A stretch of DNA of 64,000 nucleotides from Massilia antarctica (lineage in GTDB: Bacteria; Pseudomonadota; Gammaproteobacteria; Burkholderiales; Burkholderiaceae_D), in NCBI RefSeq assembly GCF_015689335.1, contig NZ_CP065053.1, positions 3,224,001 through 3,288,000 on the forward strand. Reading direction: 5' to 3'. Within the stretch, counting starts at the first letter, position 1. Each line of letters opens with the position of its first letter. The notes under the pieces were generated by a model, which ran no database searches, had not been told where the DNA came from, and was given only the letters and a program-made list of their open reading frames with translations. The position numbers were made by a program, and so were the translations under genes. Shown here piece by piece: positions 1 to 8,725 of the stretch.

Positions 1-345
1 AAGAGCTTTCTTTTCAATTTTATAGAACTGGAAGGTGAGTTGGGCGCAGGCACCTTCACGCCATACGTGAATATTCGCATCAAGTTTGAGGACACTGAAG
101 GAAATAAGTACGTTAATGCCTTCGCGATTGATTTTGCTCAATATGAAGGATTTAGCGAAATTGGGGGCGACTCGCTGAATATACTCGCAACTGAGGTAAC
201 GTCTATTCGACAGCAGTTGGCAAAATTCGGCACTGGATTTGACAGGATGGCAGTCAATGTCTTTAATGCGGACGATCGAACTGCAGAACAGCAAGCGCAA
301 ACGCAAAGAATCGCAGAAGCCAAGCGTGACCGCGCAGCTAGTTAG
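1..345 (+). CDS. 3' part of an unrecognised protein, truncated by the window edge
   Basis: The frame is open from the first base to a TAG at 343-345, giving at least 114 residues, so the true start lies outside the window. I do not recognise the family. The visible part has a hydrophilic mixed alpha/beta middle and an Ala/Gln/Arg-rich charged C-terminus ending in KRDRAAS, which looks like a coiled or flexible tail. Base composition is clearly more AT-rich than the genes to the right, and rare-for-host codons such as ATA and TTA occur. Together with the adjacent tRNA this suggests acquired DNA. A TTG at 40 could be an internal start but has no clear ribosome site. Confidence 0.6.
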   Translation, partial: KSFLFNFIELEGELGAGTFTPYVNIRIKFEDTEGNKYVNAFAIDFAQYEGFSEIGGDSLNILATEVTSIRQQLAKFGTGFDRMAVNVFNADDRTAEQQAQTQRIAEAKRDRAAS

Positions 346-452
346 CCGTCCTTCGATTGTGTGATGTGTTACTAGTTTTTATAGGCGCACTTTGATATGA
401 GTAATTCATCATTCTCCAGTGCATTACGTTATCGCCAATTCGCCATAGGACC

Positions 453-509
453 GGCCGCGCCGTCACGGTCGCCTTGCGCAGGTGCGGGTGGTTGACCGTG
501 CGGCGCGCC
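453..509. repeat. Imperfect inverted repeat between partial gene and tRNA
   Basis: A GC-rich arm at 453-470 is nearly complementary to 494-509 (the GACCGTG / CACGGTC cores match), separated by about 23 bases. It sits in the 273-base non-coding stretch between the first gene and the tRNA. No U-tract follows, so it is not a simple terminator. Function is unknown. Confidence 0.35.
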
Positions 510-569
510 AAGGTGGCTCGACAACCGATGCACTGCCACCATATGGCGACGAAACGGCTGGAAATGACA

Positions 570-594
570 AAGCCCCAGTTTCTGGGGCTTTTCT
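570..594. terminator. Bidirectional-looking hairpin downstream of tRNA-Pro
   Basis: A perfect 9-bp stem (AAGCCCCAG at 570-578, CTGGGGCTT at 582-590) with a 3-base loop. It is followed by a short T-tract on the plus strand and lies just past the tRNA 3' end on the minus strand. It probably terminates the tRNA transcript. Confidence 0.6.
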
Positions 595-618
595 GATCGT
601 GTTTCTCAAGAAGAACTG

Positions 619-695
619 TGGTCGGGGTGAGAGGATTCGAACCTCCGGCCTCTGCGTCCCGAACGCAGCGCTCTACCAGGCTGAGCCACACCCCG
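619..695 (-). tRNA. tRNA-Pro (anticodon CGG)
   Basis: On the minus strand the segment folds as a 77-base tRNA with an encoded CCA end. The acceptor arm starts CGGGGTG and pairs with CACCCCG. The D-arm contains GCTCAGCCTGGTAGAGC. The anticodon stem CTGCG/CGCAG encloses loop TTCGGGA, giving anticodon CGG. The T-arm contains GGTTCGAATCC. The discriminator base is A. Such 3' ends are common integration sites, and the DNA beyond the 3' end is AT-rich here. Confidence 0.95.
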
Positions 696-742
696 ACGGG
701 TAGTAGAATAAGTCGAATGCGTAGGTACTAAGTTAGCGCCGC

Positions 743-1732
743 TTAGTGGTTCCTGTCAACTGCGAAGGTACATAGTTGCATCAAGCTTTGTTTGTACAGG
801 CTGTCCGGTAAGTCGGCGATGGCATCCGCCGCGCGCCTGGCGGCAATTTCCGCCTCGCGCCGCGTAAAATCCAGGGCGCCGCTGCTGGTCACCGCCGCGA
901 GAATGGCGTCGAAATGCTGCTCGTCGCCCTGCTCGATGCAGTTGCGCACCAGTTCGCGCTGTTCCGGCGTGCCGTTTTCCATCAGCCAGATCAGCGGCAG
1001 GGTCGGCTTGCCTTCGCGCAGGTCGTCGCCGACATTCTTGCCGATTTCGTCGGCGTCGCCCGCGTAGTCGAGCACGTCGTCGATCAACTGGAAGGCCGTG
1101 CCCAAGGAGCGGCCGTATTCGCCGGCCTTGCTGATTTCGTCATCCTTGGCGCCGGAAATGAGCGCGCCCAGTTCCGCCGCCGCCTCGAACAGCTTAGCTG
1201 TCTTGGAACGGATCACTTTCAGGTAGCTTTCCTGCGTCACATCTGGATCGTGCATGTTCAGCAGTTGCAGCACTTCCCCTTCGGCGATCACGTTGGTGGC
1301 GTCCGACAGGATCTGCATGACCCGCATATTGTTCAGGCCAACCATCATCTGGAACGAGCGCGAGTACAGGAAGTCGCCCACCAGCACCGATGCCGCATTG
1401 CCGAACAGCGCGTTGGCGGTCTGGCGCCCGCGCCGCATCGACGATTCGTCGACCACGTCGTCGTGCAGCAGGGTGGCGGTGTGGATGAATTCGACCACGG
1501 CCGCCAGTTCATGGTGGGCCGTGCCCTTGTAGCCATAGGCGTTCGCCACCAGCAGCACCAGCACGGGGCGGATGCGCTTGCCCCCGGCACTGATGATGTA
1601 CTCGGCAATCTGGTTGACCAGGCTGACCTCGGAATGCAGGCGTTCGCGGATCACCGTGTTGACTGCCTCCATGTCCGGAGCGATCGATTGGGCGATGGTA
1701 TTTTGTTGTGCGTGTAAGATGGCGGCGGACAA
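743..1732 (-). CDS. ispB: Octaprenyl/polyprenyl diphosphate synthase
   Basis: A trans-prenyltransferase that extends farnesyl diphosphate with isopentenyl diphosphate to make the ubiquinone side chain. Both aspartate-rich motifs are visible: DDVVD at about residues 91-95 and DDVLD at about 218-222. The GGKRIRP substrate motif is near residue 50. I chose the TTG at 1732 as start because an AGCAGG sequence lies six bases before it and the resulting 329 residues match the family length. The frame stays open to an ATG at 1801, but the added residues look non-native. The gene is divergent from rplU, an arrangement common in proteobacteria. Confidence 0.93.
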   Translation of the reverse strand: MSAAILHAQQNTIAQSIAPDMEAVNTVIRERLHSEVSLVNQIAEYIISAGGKRIRPVLVLLVANAYGYKGTAHHELAAVVEFIHTATLLHDDVVDESSMRRGRQTANALFGNAASVLVGDFLYSRSFQMMVGLNNMRVMQILSDATNVIAEGEVLQLLNMHDPDVTQESYLKVIRSKTAKLFEAAAELGALISGAKDDEISKAGEYGRSLGTAFQLIDDVLDYAGDADEIGKNVGDDLREGKPTLPLIWLMENGTPEQRELVRNCIEQGDEQHFDAILAAVTSSGALDFTRREAEIAARRAADAIADLPDSLYKQSLMQLCTFAVDRNH

Positions 1733-1896
1733 GGCGAACCTGCTATGGACATGAGGTGCGGCGATTATACGACACGCCGCCTGTTTCCGTCCCATGCTCA
1801 ACGGTTAAGCGCGCCCCTGAGCACGACCCGCGGCCCGCCCGCGCAGCGCCCTGTAGTTGTCGACATACCACGAACCTGTGGCCTTGTGCATGTCTT

Positions 1897-1925
1897 TTGA
1901 CGAAAAAAACCAATCCATGTATAAT
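1897..1925 (+). promoter_or_regulatory. Sigma70 promoter for rplU-rpmA-obgE
   Basis: TTGACG at 1897-1902 and TATAAT at 1920-1925 are separated by exactly 17 bases. This is close to the sigma70 consensus and lies about 60 bases before the rplU start, fitting a strongly expressed ribosomal protein operon. Confidence 0.8.
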
Positions 1926-1983
1926 CTGCGGTTCCCCCGGCTCCGGCCAGGGAATTTTTTAACATTTGATGAGGTTTCCTATC

Positions 1984-2295
1984 ATGTACGCGGTCATAAA
2001 AACCGGTGGCAAACAATACAAAGTTGTCGCTGGCGAAAAACTTAAAGTAGAACAGATACCGGCAGACATTGGTTCCGAACTCACCATCGATCAAGTTCTC
2101 GCAGTAGGCGCGGGCGACACCATCAAGTTTGGTGCGCCATTGGTCGAAGGTGCAACGGTACTGGTAACTGTTGTGGCACACGGTCGTCACGATAAAGTGA
2201 AGATTTTCAAGATGCGTCGTCGTAAGCACTACCAAAAGCATCAGGGCCATCGCCAGAATTTCACCGAAATTCAAATCGTTTCGATCAACGGTTAA
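1984..2295 (+). CDS. rplU: 50S ribosomal protein L21
   Basis: A 103-residue large-subunit protein that binds 23S rRNA. The N-terminus [14 protein letters not shown] and the basic segment [16 protein letters not shown] near the C-terminus are diagnostic of L21. The ATG at 1984 is preceded by GAGG at a good distance. The frame extends upstream to a TTG at 1966, but that is not the conserved start. It is first in the rplU-rpmA-obgE group and is transcribed from the strong promoter at 1897-1925. Confidence 0.98.
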   Translation: MYAVIKTGGKQYKVVAGEKLKVEQIPADIGSELTIDQVLAVGAGDTIKFGAPLVEGATVLVTVVAHGRHDKVKIFKMRRRKHYQKHQGHRQNFTEIQIVSING

Positions 2296-2365
2296 TTCCG
2301 AGTGCCAGGCCCGCAAGGGCCCGGCTAGATCAGTCCAAAGTAACCAGCTATCCAGGAGTATTTAA

Positions 2366-2650
2366 ATGGCACACAAAAAAGGCGGCGGCACAACGCGCAA
2401 CGGCCGTGACTCAGAATCAAAACGCCTTGGCGTTAAAGTCTACGGCGGCCAGACCATCAATGCCGGCGGCATCATCATCCGTCAGCGCGGCACCCCAGTG
2501 CGCGCAGGCGAAAACGTCGGCACCGGCAAGGATCACACCCTGTTCGCGCTGGTCGACGGCAAGGTGAAGTTCGTGGTCAAGGGCGCAGGCTCGAAGCAGT
2601 TCGTTACCGTTGTTGCTAACGACCCAGCTCCAGCAGCAGTCGCAGCGTAA
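2366..2650 (+). CDS. rpmA: 50S ribosomal protein L27
   Basis: A 94-residue protein near the peptidyl-transferase centre. It begins [16 protein letters not shown], the conserved flexible L27 N-terminus, followed by the [10 protein letters not shown] and [14 protein letters not shown] core (here [10 protein letters not shown]). The C-terminus carries an Ala/Pro-rich tail (DPAPAAVAA) slightly longer than in E. coli. CAGGAG lies ahead of the start. It follows rplU by 70 bases, and a rho-independent hairpin separates it from obgE. Confidence 0.98.
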   Translation: MAHKKGGGTTRNGRDSESKRLGVKVYGGQTINAGGIIIRQRGTPVRAGENVGTGKDHTLFALVDGKVKFVVKGAGSKQFVTVVANDPAPAAVAA

Positions 2651-2702
2651 GTTGTATCCGCGCTGTCATGGCGCACATTTGTAAGGCGCAAGCCTTCCAT
2701 TG

Positions 2703-2732
2703 AAAGGCTCTGCCCACGGTAGAGCCTTTTTA
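2703..2732 (+). terminator. Intrinsic terminator after rpmA
   Basis: AAAGGCTCT (2703-2711) pairs with AGAGCCTTT (2721-2729) around a 9-base loop, followed by TT. It lies only 20 bases ahead of obgE, so obgE probably receives read-through from the ribosomal protein promoter at a reduced level. Confidence 0.75.
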
Positions 2733-2752
2733 GTTTTAGGGCGGCACAAAAT

Positions 2753-3862
2753 ATGAAGTTTATCGACGAAGCAAAAATCGAGGTCATCGCCGGCGACGGC
2801 GGCAATGGCTGCGCATCGTTCTGTCGCGAGAAGTTCCGGCCTTTCGGCGGCCCGGACGGCGGCGACGGCGGCAAGGGCGGGTCCATCTGGGCCGTTGCGG
2901 ACCGCAACATCAACACCCTGGTCGACTTCCGTTACTCCAAGATGCACAAAGGCCGGGACGGCGAGCCGGGACGCGGCGCCGATTGCTACGGCAAGGGCGC
3001 GGAAGACATCTATATGCGCATGCCGGTCGGCACCTTGATCGTCGATAACAACAACGGCGAAATCATCGCCGATCTGACCGAACACGGCCAGACCGAACTG
3101 CTGGCCAAGGGCGGCGAGGGCGGCTGGGGCAATATCCACTTCAAGTCCTCCACCAACCGCGCCCCGCGTCAAAAGACCGAGGGCAAGGAAGGCGAACGGC
3201 GCGAACTGCGCCTGGAACTCAAGGTACTGGCCGACGTGGGCCTGCTGGGCATGCCGAACGCCGGCAAGTCTACTTTTATTACGGCCGTGTCCAACGCCAA
3301 GCCGAAGATCGCCGACTACCCGTTCACGACCCTGCACCCGAACCTGGGCGTGGTGCGCGTGTCGCACGAGAAGAGCTTCGTCATCGCCGACATTCCCGGC
3401 CTGATCGAAGGCGCCTCCGAAGGCGCGGGCCTGGGCCACCAGTTCCTGCGTCACCTGCAGCGTACCGGCCTGCTGCTGCACATCGTCGACATGGCGCCGT
3501 TCGAGACCAATGTCGATCCGGTCAAGGAAGCCAAGGCCCTGATCAAGGAACTCGAAAAGTACGACGAGTCGCTGGTCGACAAGCCGCGCTGGTTCGTCTT
3601 GAACAAGCTCGATGTGGTGCCGGAAGAAGACCGCAAGAAGCTGGTCAAGGATTTCGTCAAGCGCATGGCCTGGAAGGGTCCTGTGTTCGAGATTTCGGCC
3701 CTGAACCATCAAGGCTGCCCGGAGCTGGTCAACGCCATCTACCTGCACCTCGAGACCATCAAGAAGAGCGAGCACCGCGCCGAAGAAACGCAGATGACCG
3801 AAGAAGCACGCGGCATTGCGTCGATCGATCCGGACGATCCGCGCTTCAAGATTCTCGACTAA
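2753..3862 (+). CDS. obgE: Obg family GTPase
   Basis: A ribosome-associated GTPase involved in 50S maturation and stress response. Residues 1-158 are the glycine-rich Obg fold ([16 protein letters not shown]). The G domain follows, with G1 GMPNAGKS at 166-173, G3 [10 protein letters not shown]4 NKLD and G5 SAL. The 369-residue length and short acidic C-terminus are typical of betaproteobacterial Obg. It is downstream of rplU-rpmA, the usual order in bacteria, and upstream of proB. Confidence 0.97.
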   Translation: MKFIDEAKIEVIAGDGGNGCASFCREKFRPFGGPDGGDGGKGGSIWAVADRNINTLVDFRYSKMHKGRDGEPGRGADCYGKGAEDIYMRMPVGTLIVDNNNGEIIADLTEHGQTELLAKGGEGGWGNIHFKSSTNRAPRQKTEGKEGERRELRLELKVLADVGLLGMPNAGKSTFITAVSNAKPKIADYPFTTLHPNLGVVRVSHEKSFVIADIPGLIEGASEGAGLGHQFLRHLQRTGLLLHIVDMAPFETNVDPVKEAKALIKELEKYDESLVDKPRWFVLNKLDVVPEEDRKKLVKDFVKRMAWKGPVFEISALNHQGCPELVNAIYLHLETIKKSEHRAEETQMTEEARGIASIDPDDPRFKILD

Positions 3863-3876
3863 AATTGGCAGTACCC

Positions 3877-4254
3877 ATGCTGAAACAGAAGCTGCGCGTG
3901 CAGCTTCTGAACCTGATCGCCCTCGCCAGTTCGCTGGCCGCATTAGCGGCCTTGCTGAACCCGGACCGGGTGGCGATCGCCATGGGCGTGTTTCTTGTTG
4001 GCGTGAATGGCTACAGCCAGTTCTTCGCCATGTATGTCGGCGTGAGGGCAGCTACAGCGGCCCTGGCGCTGCTGGCAGCAAGGCAGGCCGACCAGCCTGT
4101 CCTCGGCGATATCACCGCATTGTTCGTCCTGGCGCAGCCGGCCGGCCGCTTTGTCGCGGCCTTCGCCATCGGCCTGCCCCAGGGATTGTTGTTAGTCGTT
4201 TGCGGGATCGAACTGGCGGCAGGCCTTCTGCTGCTTGCCTTGCGCCCGCGCTAA
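3877..4254 (+). CDS. Small four-helix membrane protein of unknown function
   Basis: A 125-residue, almost wholly hydrophobic protein. Four likely membrane segments can be seen, the first around [16 protein letters not shown] and the last around [15 protein letters not shown]. The size and topology resemble DUF4345-type proteins, but I cannot confirm that family by eye. I chose the ATG at 3877. A TTG at 3865 is in frame but lies only three bases after the obgE stop. It sits tightly between obgE and proB (16 bases before the proB start), so it is likely co-transcribed. Confidence 0.6.
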   Translation: MLKQKLRVQLLNLIALASSLAALAALLNPDRVAIAMGVFLVGVNGYSQFFAMYVGVRAATAALALLAARQADQPVLGDITALFVLAQPAGRFVAAFAIGLPQGLLLVVCGIELAAGLLLLALRPR

Positions 4255-4270
4255 TAAGAGCCGCTGCCCC

Positions 4271-5389
4271 ATGAACTCCGTCATCCAGACCGCTACCCGC
4301 ATCATCATCAAAGTCGGCTCCTCGCTCGTCACCAACGACGGGCGCGGGCTCGATCACGCAGCCATCGCGCGCTGGGCCGCGCAAATCGCCGCCCTGCGCG
4401 CCCTCGGCAAGGAAGTCGTGATGGTCAGCTCCGGCGCCATCGCCGAAGGCATGCTGCGCCTGGGCTTCGAGAAGCGCCCCACCGATATCCACGAACTCCA
4501 GGCCTGCGCGGCCGTCGGCCAGATGGGCCTGGCGCAGATCTACGAAAGCAGCTTTCGCGCGCACGGCCTGGGCACGGCCCAGGTGCTGCTCACCCATGCC
4601 GACCTGGCCGACCGCGAACGCTACCTGAACGCGCGCTCCACGCTCACCACCTTGCTGCGCCTGGGCGTGGTCCCGATCATCAATGAGAACGATACCGTCG
4701 TCACCGACGAGATCAAGTTCGGCGACAACGATACCCTGGGTGCCCTGGTGGCCAACCTGATCGAGGCCGACGCGCTGGTCATCCTCACCGACCAGCATGG
4801 CCTGTACAGCGCCGACCCGCGCAAGGACCCCGCCGCGGTACTCATCGCGGAGGGCGACGCGGGCGACCCGGCGCTCGAAGCGATGGCCGGCGGCGCCGGC
4901 AGCAGCATCGGGCGCGGCGGCATGCTGACCAAGATCCTGGCCGCCAAGCGCGCCGCCGGATCGGGCGCGCACACCATCATCGCCTGGGGCCGCGACAGCG
5001 ACGTGCTCACGCGCCTGGCCGCCGGCGAAGCGATCGGCACCCAGCTGCGCGCCCAGACCGGGCGCCTGACCGCGCGCAAGCAGTGGATGTCGGACCATCT
5101 GCACACCGCCGGCTATGTGGTGCTCGATGCCGGCGCGGTGCAAAAGCTGTCGAAAGAGGGCAAGTCGCTGCTGCCGATCGGCGTGATCGAAGTGCGCGGC
5201 GAATTCGGACGCGGCGCCGTCATCACCTGCCTGGCCGAAGACGGCACGCAGGTGGCGCGCGGCCTGTCCAACTACACCAGCAGCGAGGCGCGCCGCATCC
5301 TGCGCAAGCCGTCGTCCGAAATCGAAAAACTGCTCGGCTTCCTCGAAGGCCCGGAGCTGATCCACCGCGATAACCTGGTCCTGCTCTGA
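4271..5389 (+). CDS. proB: Glutamate 5-kinase
   Basis: Catalyses ATP-dependent phosphorylation of glutamate, the first committed step of proline synthesis. The amino-acid-kinase domain covers roughly residues 1-255, with [10 protein letters not shown] near the start, [20 protein letters not shown] and [11 protein letters not shown]-terminal PUA domain follows ([20 protein letters not shown]). The length of 372 residues fits the two-domain form. The ATG at 4271 starts the conserved sequence; an in-frame TTG at 4235 overlaps the upstream gene. The obgE-proB neighbourhood is conserved in Burkholderiales. Confidence 0.97.
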   Translation: MNSVIQTATRIIIKVGSSLVTNDGRGLDHAAIARWAAQIAALRALGKEVVMVSSGAIAEGMLRLGFEKRPTDIHELQACAAVGQMGLAQIYESSFRAHGLGTAQVLLTHADLADRERYLNARSTLTTLLRLGVVPIINENDTVVTDEIKFGDNDTLGALVANLIEADALVILTDQHGLYSADPRKDPAAVLIAEGDAGDPALEAMAGGAGSSIGRGGMLTKILAAKRAAGSGAHTIIAWGRDSDVLTRLAAGEAIGTQLRAQTGRLTARKQWMSDHLHTAGYVVLDAGAVQKLSKEGKSLLPIGVIEVRGEFGRGAVITCLAEDGTQVARGLSNYTSSEARRILRKPSSEIEKLLGFLEGPELIHRDNLVLL

Positions 5390-5420
5390 GCCGGGCAGTC
5401 CGTCCATCATTGGAGCTTGC

Positions 5421-6107
5421 ATGCCTTCCTGCATTCGCCTGCTGCTGCTGTCCGGCCTGATCGCCCAAACGGGGATTGCGGCGGCATCGTCGTCCTGCGG
5501 CCAGGGCGAAAGCGCCTGGCGCTTCGGCCAGTATGCCCAGTCGGTCAAGCTGTTGTCCGATTGCCTCGGTCAGCCTGGCTTGGACAAGGGCCAACGGCGC
5601 CAAGCCTTGCAAATGCGGGCCTCGGCCTATTTCAACCTTGAGCAAAACCAGGCCGCCGTGCGCGACCAGGAAGCGTCGTTCACCGTCGAGGCGCCGCGAA
5701 CGCCCGGTGAATTCGTCAACTATGCCTTGTATCTGCGGCGCGTGGCGCGTTACGAGGACAGCCTTGCCCAGTTGCGGGCCGCCGAAAAGCTCGATGCCGC
5801 CGGCGGTGGTCCCACCATGATGACCCAGTACCACCTGGGCTGGACCTTGGCGGAACTTGGGCGCCATGACGAGGCGGTCAAGGCATTCGGCGTGGCGATC
5901 CCGCTCCAGCCCGAGTTTCCCTTCGTGTACCTGAAGCGCGCGCAGGCCTTCGAGGCGCTTGGACGCAAAGAGGAGGCGCGCGCGGACATCGAGAGGGCGG
6001 CCGCATTGGTCAAGTACAGCCCCATGGCCCTGCCCGACGATCGGTCCATGGCGACGCTGCGCCAGAAGGTGCGGCAATATGGATTGGGGAAAAAATACGA
6101 CTTCTGA
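5421..6107 (+). CDS. Exported TPR-repeat protein
   Basis: A 228-residue protein with an N-terminal signal peptide (hydrophobic residues 4-21, likely cut near IAAAS). After it come helical repeats of the tetratricopeptide type. One clear unit begins YHLGWTLAELGRHDEAVKAF, and another VYLKRAQAFEALGRKEEARA follows directly. It is probably periplasmic and mediates protein contacts; no partner is evident. GGAG lies nine bases ahead of the ATG. It follows proB by 31 bases and may share its transcript. Confidence 0.7.
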   Translation: MPSCIRLLLLSGLIAQTGIAAASSSCGQGESAWRFGQYAQSVKLLSDCLGQPGLDKGQRRQALQMRASAYFNLEQNQAAVRDQEASFTVEAPRTPGEFVNYALYLRRVARYEDSLAQLRAAEKLDAAGGGPTMMTQYHLGWTLAELGRHDEAVKAFGVAIPLQPEFPFVYLKRAQAFEALGRKEEARADIERAAALVKYSPMALPDDRSMATLRQKVRQYGLGKKYDF

Positions 6108-6159
6108 GCCAGCCGTGGCAAGGGGTGCGCCGGATCTTGCGCGGTCCGGAACAATGCCC

Positions 6160-6339
6160 CTGCGGGCGGGGCGCAATTCAAGCGCAACTCAAGCGCACCC
6201 TGATGAACCCGGCCAGCTACGAACCTGTGACCGGACAACGAGCTTGCGGACCACCTTCCTCTGCAGGAACGCAGCGCCCGAGAACAGCATCGCCGCCACC
6301 GTGGACGACAGCGGCAACGTGCTCACCATCGACGACTAG
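6160..6339 (+). pseudogene. Frame-disrupted remnant of a small gene
   Basis: Two adjacent pieces in different frames read as one short protein. The first gives QLKRTLMNPASYEPV. After a frame change the second gives LRTTFLCRNAAPEN and then VDDSGNVLTIDD before a TAG at 6337-6339. The pattern (a DPxSYEPV-like opening, a TFxxxN middle, a DxxGNV end) resembles a family of small uncharacterised proteins I have seen, but I cannot name it. If correct, a frameshift near 6240 has broken it. No other feature was seen in the 306-base stretch 6108-6413. Confidence 0.4.
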
Positions 6340-6413
6340 CGCAGCGCGTTGTTCCGGCAAAAACAGCGCTGTCCCGGTATCATGGCATTCTTGTCACCGT
6401 TCGGCCGAGCCAC

Positions 6414-7490
6414 ATGATCAATTCACTCAAGCGCTTCTTCACCCGCCCGCAAAGCCCTGTCCCGGCCGCGCCCACCGGCGCGACCACCTTGTACAACGTC
6501 TACTGCACGCGCCATACGATCGCGCAGCCGGCCTTTGCCCACGAACTGCAAGGCCGGCGCGACCTGTCCGACGGCGAGCTGCTGACGCACCTGCACACCT
6601 TTTGCGGCTATGTGTACAGCCGCGGTACGGAAGCCATGTCGCGCGATAAGTACCACGTGATCCTGCACCTGCAGCGTGTGCAGCATCATCTGAGCATGGC
6701 CGTGGCCGACGACGAACTGCCCGCGCTGCACGCCTGGGCGCGCGAATCGAACGCGCTGCTGTTCACGCCCGATGGCCATGTGCGCGATCCCGACGGTCAT
6801 GTCCTGATCAACGTGGCCGACGGCCAAGCCGACGCCGGCGCGAGCGTGCCGTATCCGGCGCAGTCGTGGACGCGCAAGAGCGCCACCGAGGCGATGCTGG
6901 CGGCGCGCGGCATCGAGGTGCCAGTGAGCCTGCCGCCGCTGGCCTGCGAAGAAGAAGTGGTCCTGCGCGACAGGGACGAGGTGATCGGCCGCGCGCGCGC
7001 CTTGCTGCTGGTCGCCCTGCGTGCCGAGTCGGTGGCTGCGGGCGATCCGATGCCGGTCGCCACCTTGCTCGATAAAATGCCGTTGGCGGACGACAGCCTG
7101 TCGCCGGCGGAGCGGGCTTTCCTGGCGCTGGAGGCGCCGTCCGAGCAGGAGTGCGCGCAGTTCCTGTGGCGTTACGAGAGCCTGTACGTGCTGCAGTGGG
7201 CGCTGGGCATGGTCGACGAGCTGCCGTATCCGGATGCGCCTTGCGACACCCCCGCCGCCGTGGCGCGCCAGATCGAAATGCGCGGACCCGAGTTGCGTGG
7301 CGCCGACGAGATTGTCGACGCGCTCGACCGGACCTACCGCCTGCACTGGCATATCCGCCAGATCCGCCTGAAAAAAACCGGCGCCGAATTCGGCGCCGAT
7401 GCCGACGTGGTCATGGAACGCCATCATGCCCTGAACTGGCTGATTCGCTTCCAGCATGCCGACTGGGACGAGGTTGACACGCCGACCTGA
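6414..7490 (+). CDS. DUF4272-like protein of unknown function
   Basis: A 358-residue soluble protein without signal or membrane segment. The second half contains a region (RALLLVALRAE, then a long helix ending in FLWRYESLYVLQWALG, followed by ELPYPDAPCD) that matches my memory of the DUF4272 family. The function of that family is unknown. The N-terminal half (residues 25-150) is probably a separate domain with FCGYVYSRG. No ribosome site is obvious ahead of the ATG. It is flanked by the pseudogene remnant and the convergent macrodomain gene. Confidence 0.65.
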   Translation: MINSLKRFFTRPQSPVPAAPTGATTLYNVYCTRHTIAQPAFAHELQGRRDLSDGELLTHLHTFCGYVYSRGTEAMSRDKYHVILHLQRVQHHLSMAVADDELPALHAWARESNALLFTPDGHVRDPDGHVLINVADGQADAGASVPYPAQSWTRKSATEAMLAARGIEVPVSLPPLACEEEVVLRDRDEVIGRARALLLVALRAESVAAGDPMPVATLLDKMPLADDSLSPAERAFLALEAPSEQECAQFLWRYESLYVLQWALGMVDELPYPDAPCDTPAAVARQIEMRGPELRGADEIVDALDRTYRLHWHIRQIRLKKTGAEFGADADVVMERHHALNWLIRFQHADWDEVDTPT

Positions 7491-7493
7491 ACT

Positions 7494-8027
7494 CTAAGGT
7501 TCGAGCAGTGCCTGATAGTGCGCCAGGTCGTCGGCGGAAAAGCAGCAGAACACCACTTCACGAAGGCTCGGTGCCGTGAGCAGCGCGTCGCGTACGGTGG
7601 CCACCGCGGTGTCCGCGGCCAGTGCGAGCGGGTAGCCGTAAATGCCGGTGCTGATCGCCGGGAAGGCAATCGATTCCAGGCCGCGCGCGGCGGCGATGTC
7701 GATGGCACGCCGGTAGCAGCTCGCCAGCAGCGCCGCTTCGTCGTTACCGCCGCCGCGCCACACCGGGCCGACCGTGTGGATGATGCACTTGGCCGGCAGG
7801 CGATACGCTTTGGTGGCCTTGGCCTCTCCGGTTTTGCAGCCGCCGAGCAGGCGGCATTCGTGAACCAGCTCCGGTCCGGCGGCGCGGTGAATAGCGCCAT
7901 CGACGCCGCCGCCGCCGAGCAGGGAGGAGTTGGCGGCGTTGACGATGGCGTCCACCTGCAAGGTAGTGATATCGGCGCGCACGGCGCGCAGCACAGCGCC
8001 ACTCTGGTGATCCGGGTGTTGCGTCAT
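7494..8027 (-). CDS. Macrodomain protein, probable O-acetyl-ADP-ribose deacetylase
   Basis: A 177-residue single macrodomain that should bind ADP-ribose and hydrolyse O-acetyl-ADP-ribose or ADP-ribosyl links. The signature [19 protein letters not shown] is present, as is the distal loop [13 protein letters not shown] chose the ATG at 8027 because GGAGGA lies at ideal spacing. An upstream extension in the same frame would overlap nth. It follows nth by 47 bases on the same strand, so rsxB-nth-macrodomain may form one operon. It converges on the DUF4272-like gene with only three bases between. Confidence 0.9.
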   Translation of the reverse strand: MTQHPDHQSGAVLRAVRADITTLQVDAIVNAANSSLLGGGGVDGAIHRAAGPELVHECRLLGGCKTGEAKATKAYRLPAKCIIHTVGPVWRGGGNDEAALLASCYRRAIDIAAARGLESIAFPAISTGIYGYPLALAADTAVATVRDALLTAPSLREVVFCCFSADDLAHYQALLEP

Positions 8028-8074
8028 GTGTTCCTCCAAAAAAGGTCGTACCAGGCCCGCGCCGGAACGCTCGG

Positions 8075-8722
8075 CTACTTCAGTGCCGGCGCCGGTGTCT
8101 TCGCCTTGTACTCGCACAAATCCGCGATCATGCAGTTCCAGCACAAGGGTTTGCGCGCGATGCAGGTGTAGCGGCCGTGCAGGATCAGCCAGTGATGCGC
8201 ATCCTGCAAAAACTCCTTGGGCACGAACTTGAGCAGCTTCTGTTCGACCACCACCACGTCCTTGCCCGGCGCGATGCCGGTGCGGTTCGAGACCCGGAAA
8301 ATATGCGTATCGACCGCGATCGTCGGATCGCCGAAAGCCGTATTGAGCACCACGTTGGCCGTCTTGCGTCCCACCCCCGGCAGCGCTTCGAGCGCCTCGC
8401 GCGAATGCGGCACTTCGCCGCCGTGCAGGTCGATCAGCATCTGGCAGGTGGCCATCACGTTCTTGGCCTTGGTGTGATACAGGCCGATGGTCTGGATATA
8501 CGACTTGAGTTCGTCGATCCCCAGCGCCAGGATGGCGGCCGGTGTATTGGCTACCGGGTACAGGCGGCGCGTGGCCTTGTTCACGCCCACGTCGGTCGCC
8601 TGCGCCGACAGCAGCACCGCGATCAAGAGTTCAAACGGCGTGGTGTAATCGAGTTCCGTGGTCGGGTGCGGATTGGCCGCACGCAAGCGGCTGAAAATTT
8701 CAAAACGTTTGGCTGGATTCAT
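8075..8722 (-). CDS. nth: Endonuclease III (DNA glycosylase/AP lyase)
   Basis: Removes oxidised pyrimidines and cleaves at abasic sites in base excision repair. The helix-hairpin-helix LPGVGRKTA includes catalytic Lys120, and the catalytic Asp138 sits in [11 protein letters not shown]. Four cysteines (187, 194, 197, 203; spacing C-x6-C-x2-C-x5-C) bind the [4Fe-4S] cluster. The 215 residues match the family. It starts three bases after the rsxB stop. In E. coli nth is also the last gene of the rsx operon, so this is a reduced version of that arrangement. Confidence 0.97.
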   Translation of the reverse strand: MNPAKRFEIFSRLRAANPHPTTELDYTTPFELLIAVLLSAQATDVGVNKATRRLYPVANTPAAILALGIDELKSYIQTIGLYHTKAKNVMATCQMLIDLHGGEVPHSREALEALPGVGRKTANVVLNTAFGDPTIAVDTHIFRVSNRTGIAPGKDVVVVEQKLLKFVPKEFLQDAHHWLILHGRYTCIARKPLCWNCMIADLCEYKAKTPAPALK

Positions 8723-8725
8723 CGA

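Noticed and set aside
482..703. 73-codon frame overlapping tRNA-Pro
   Set aside because: Its C-terminal part is just the antisense strand of the tRNA.
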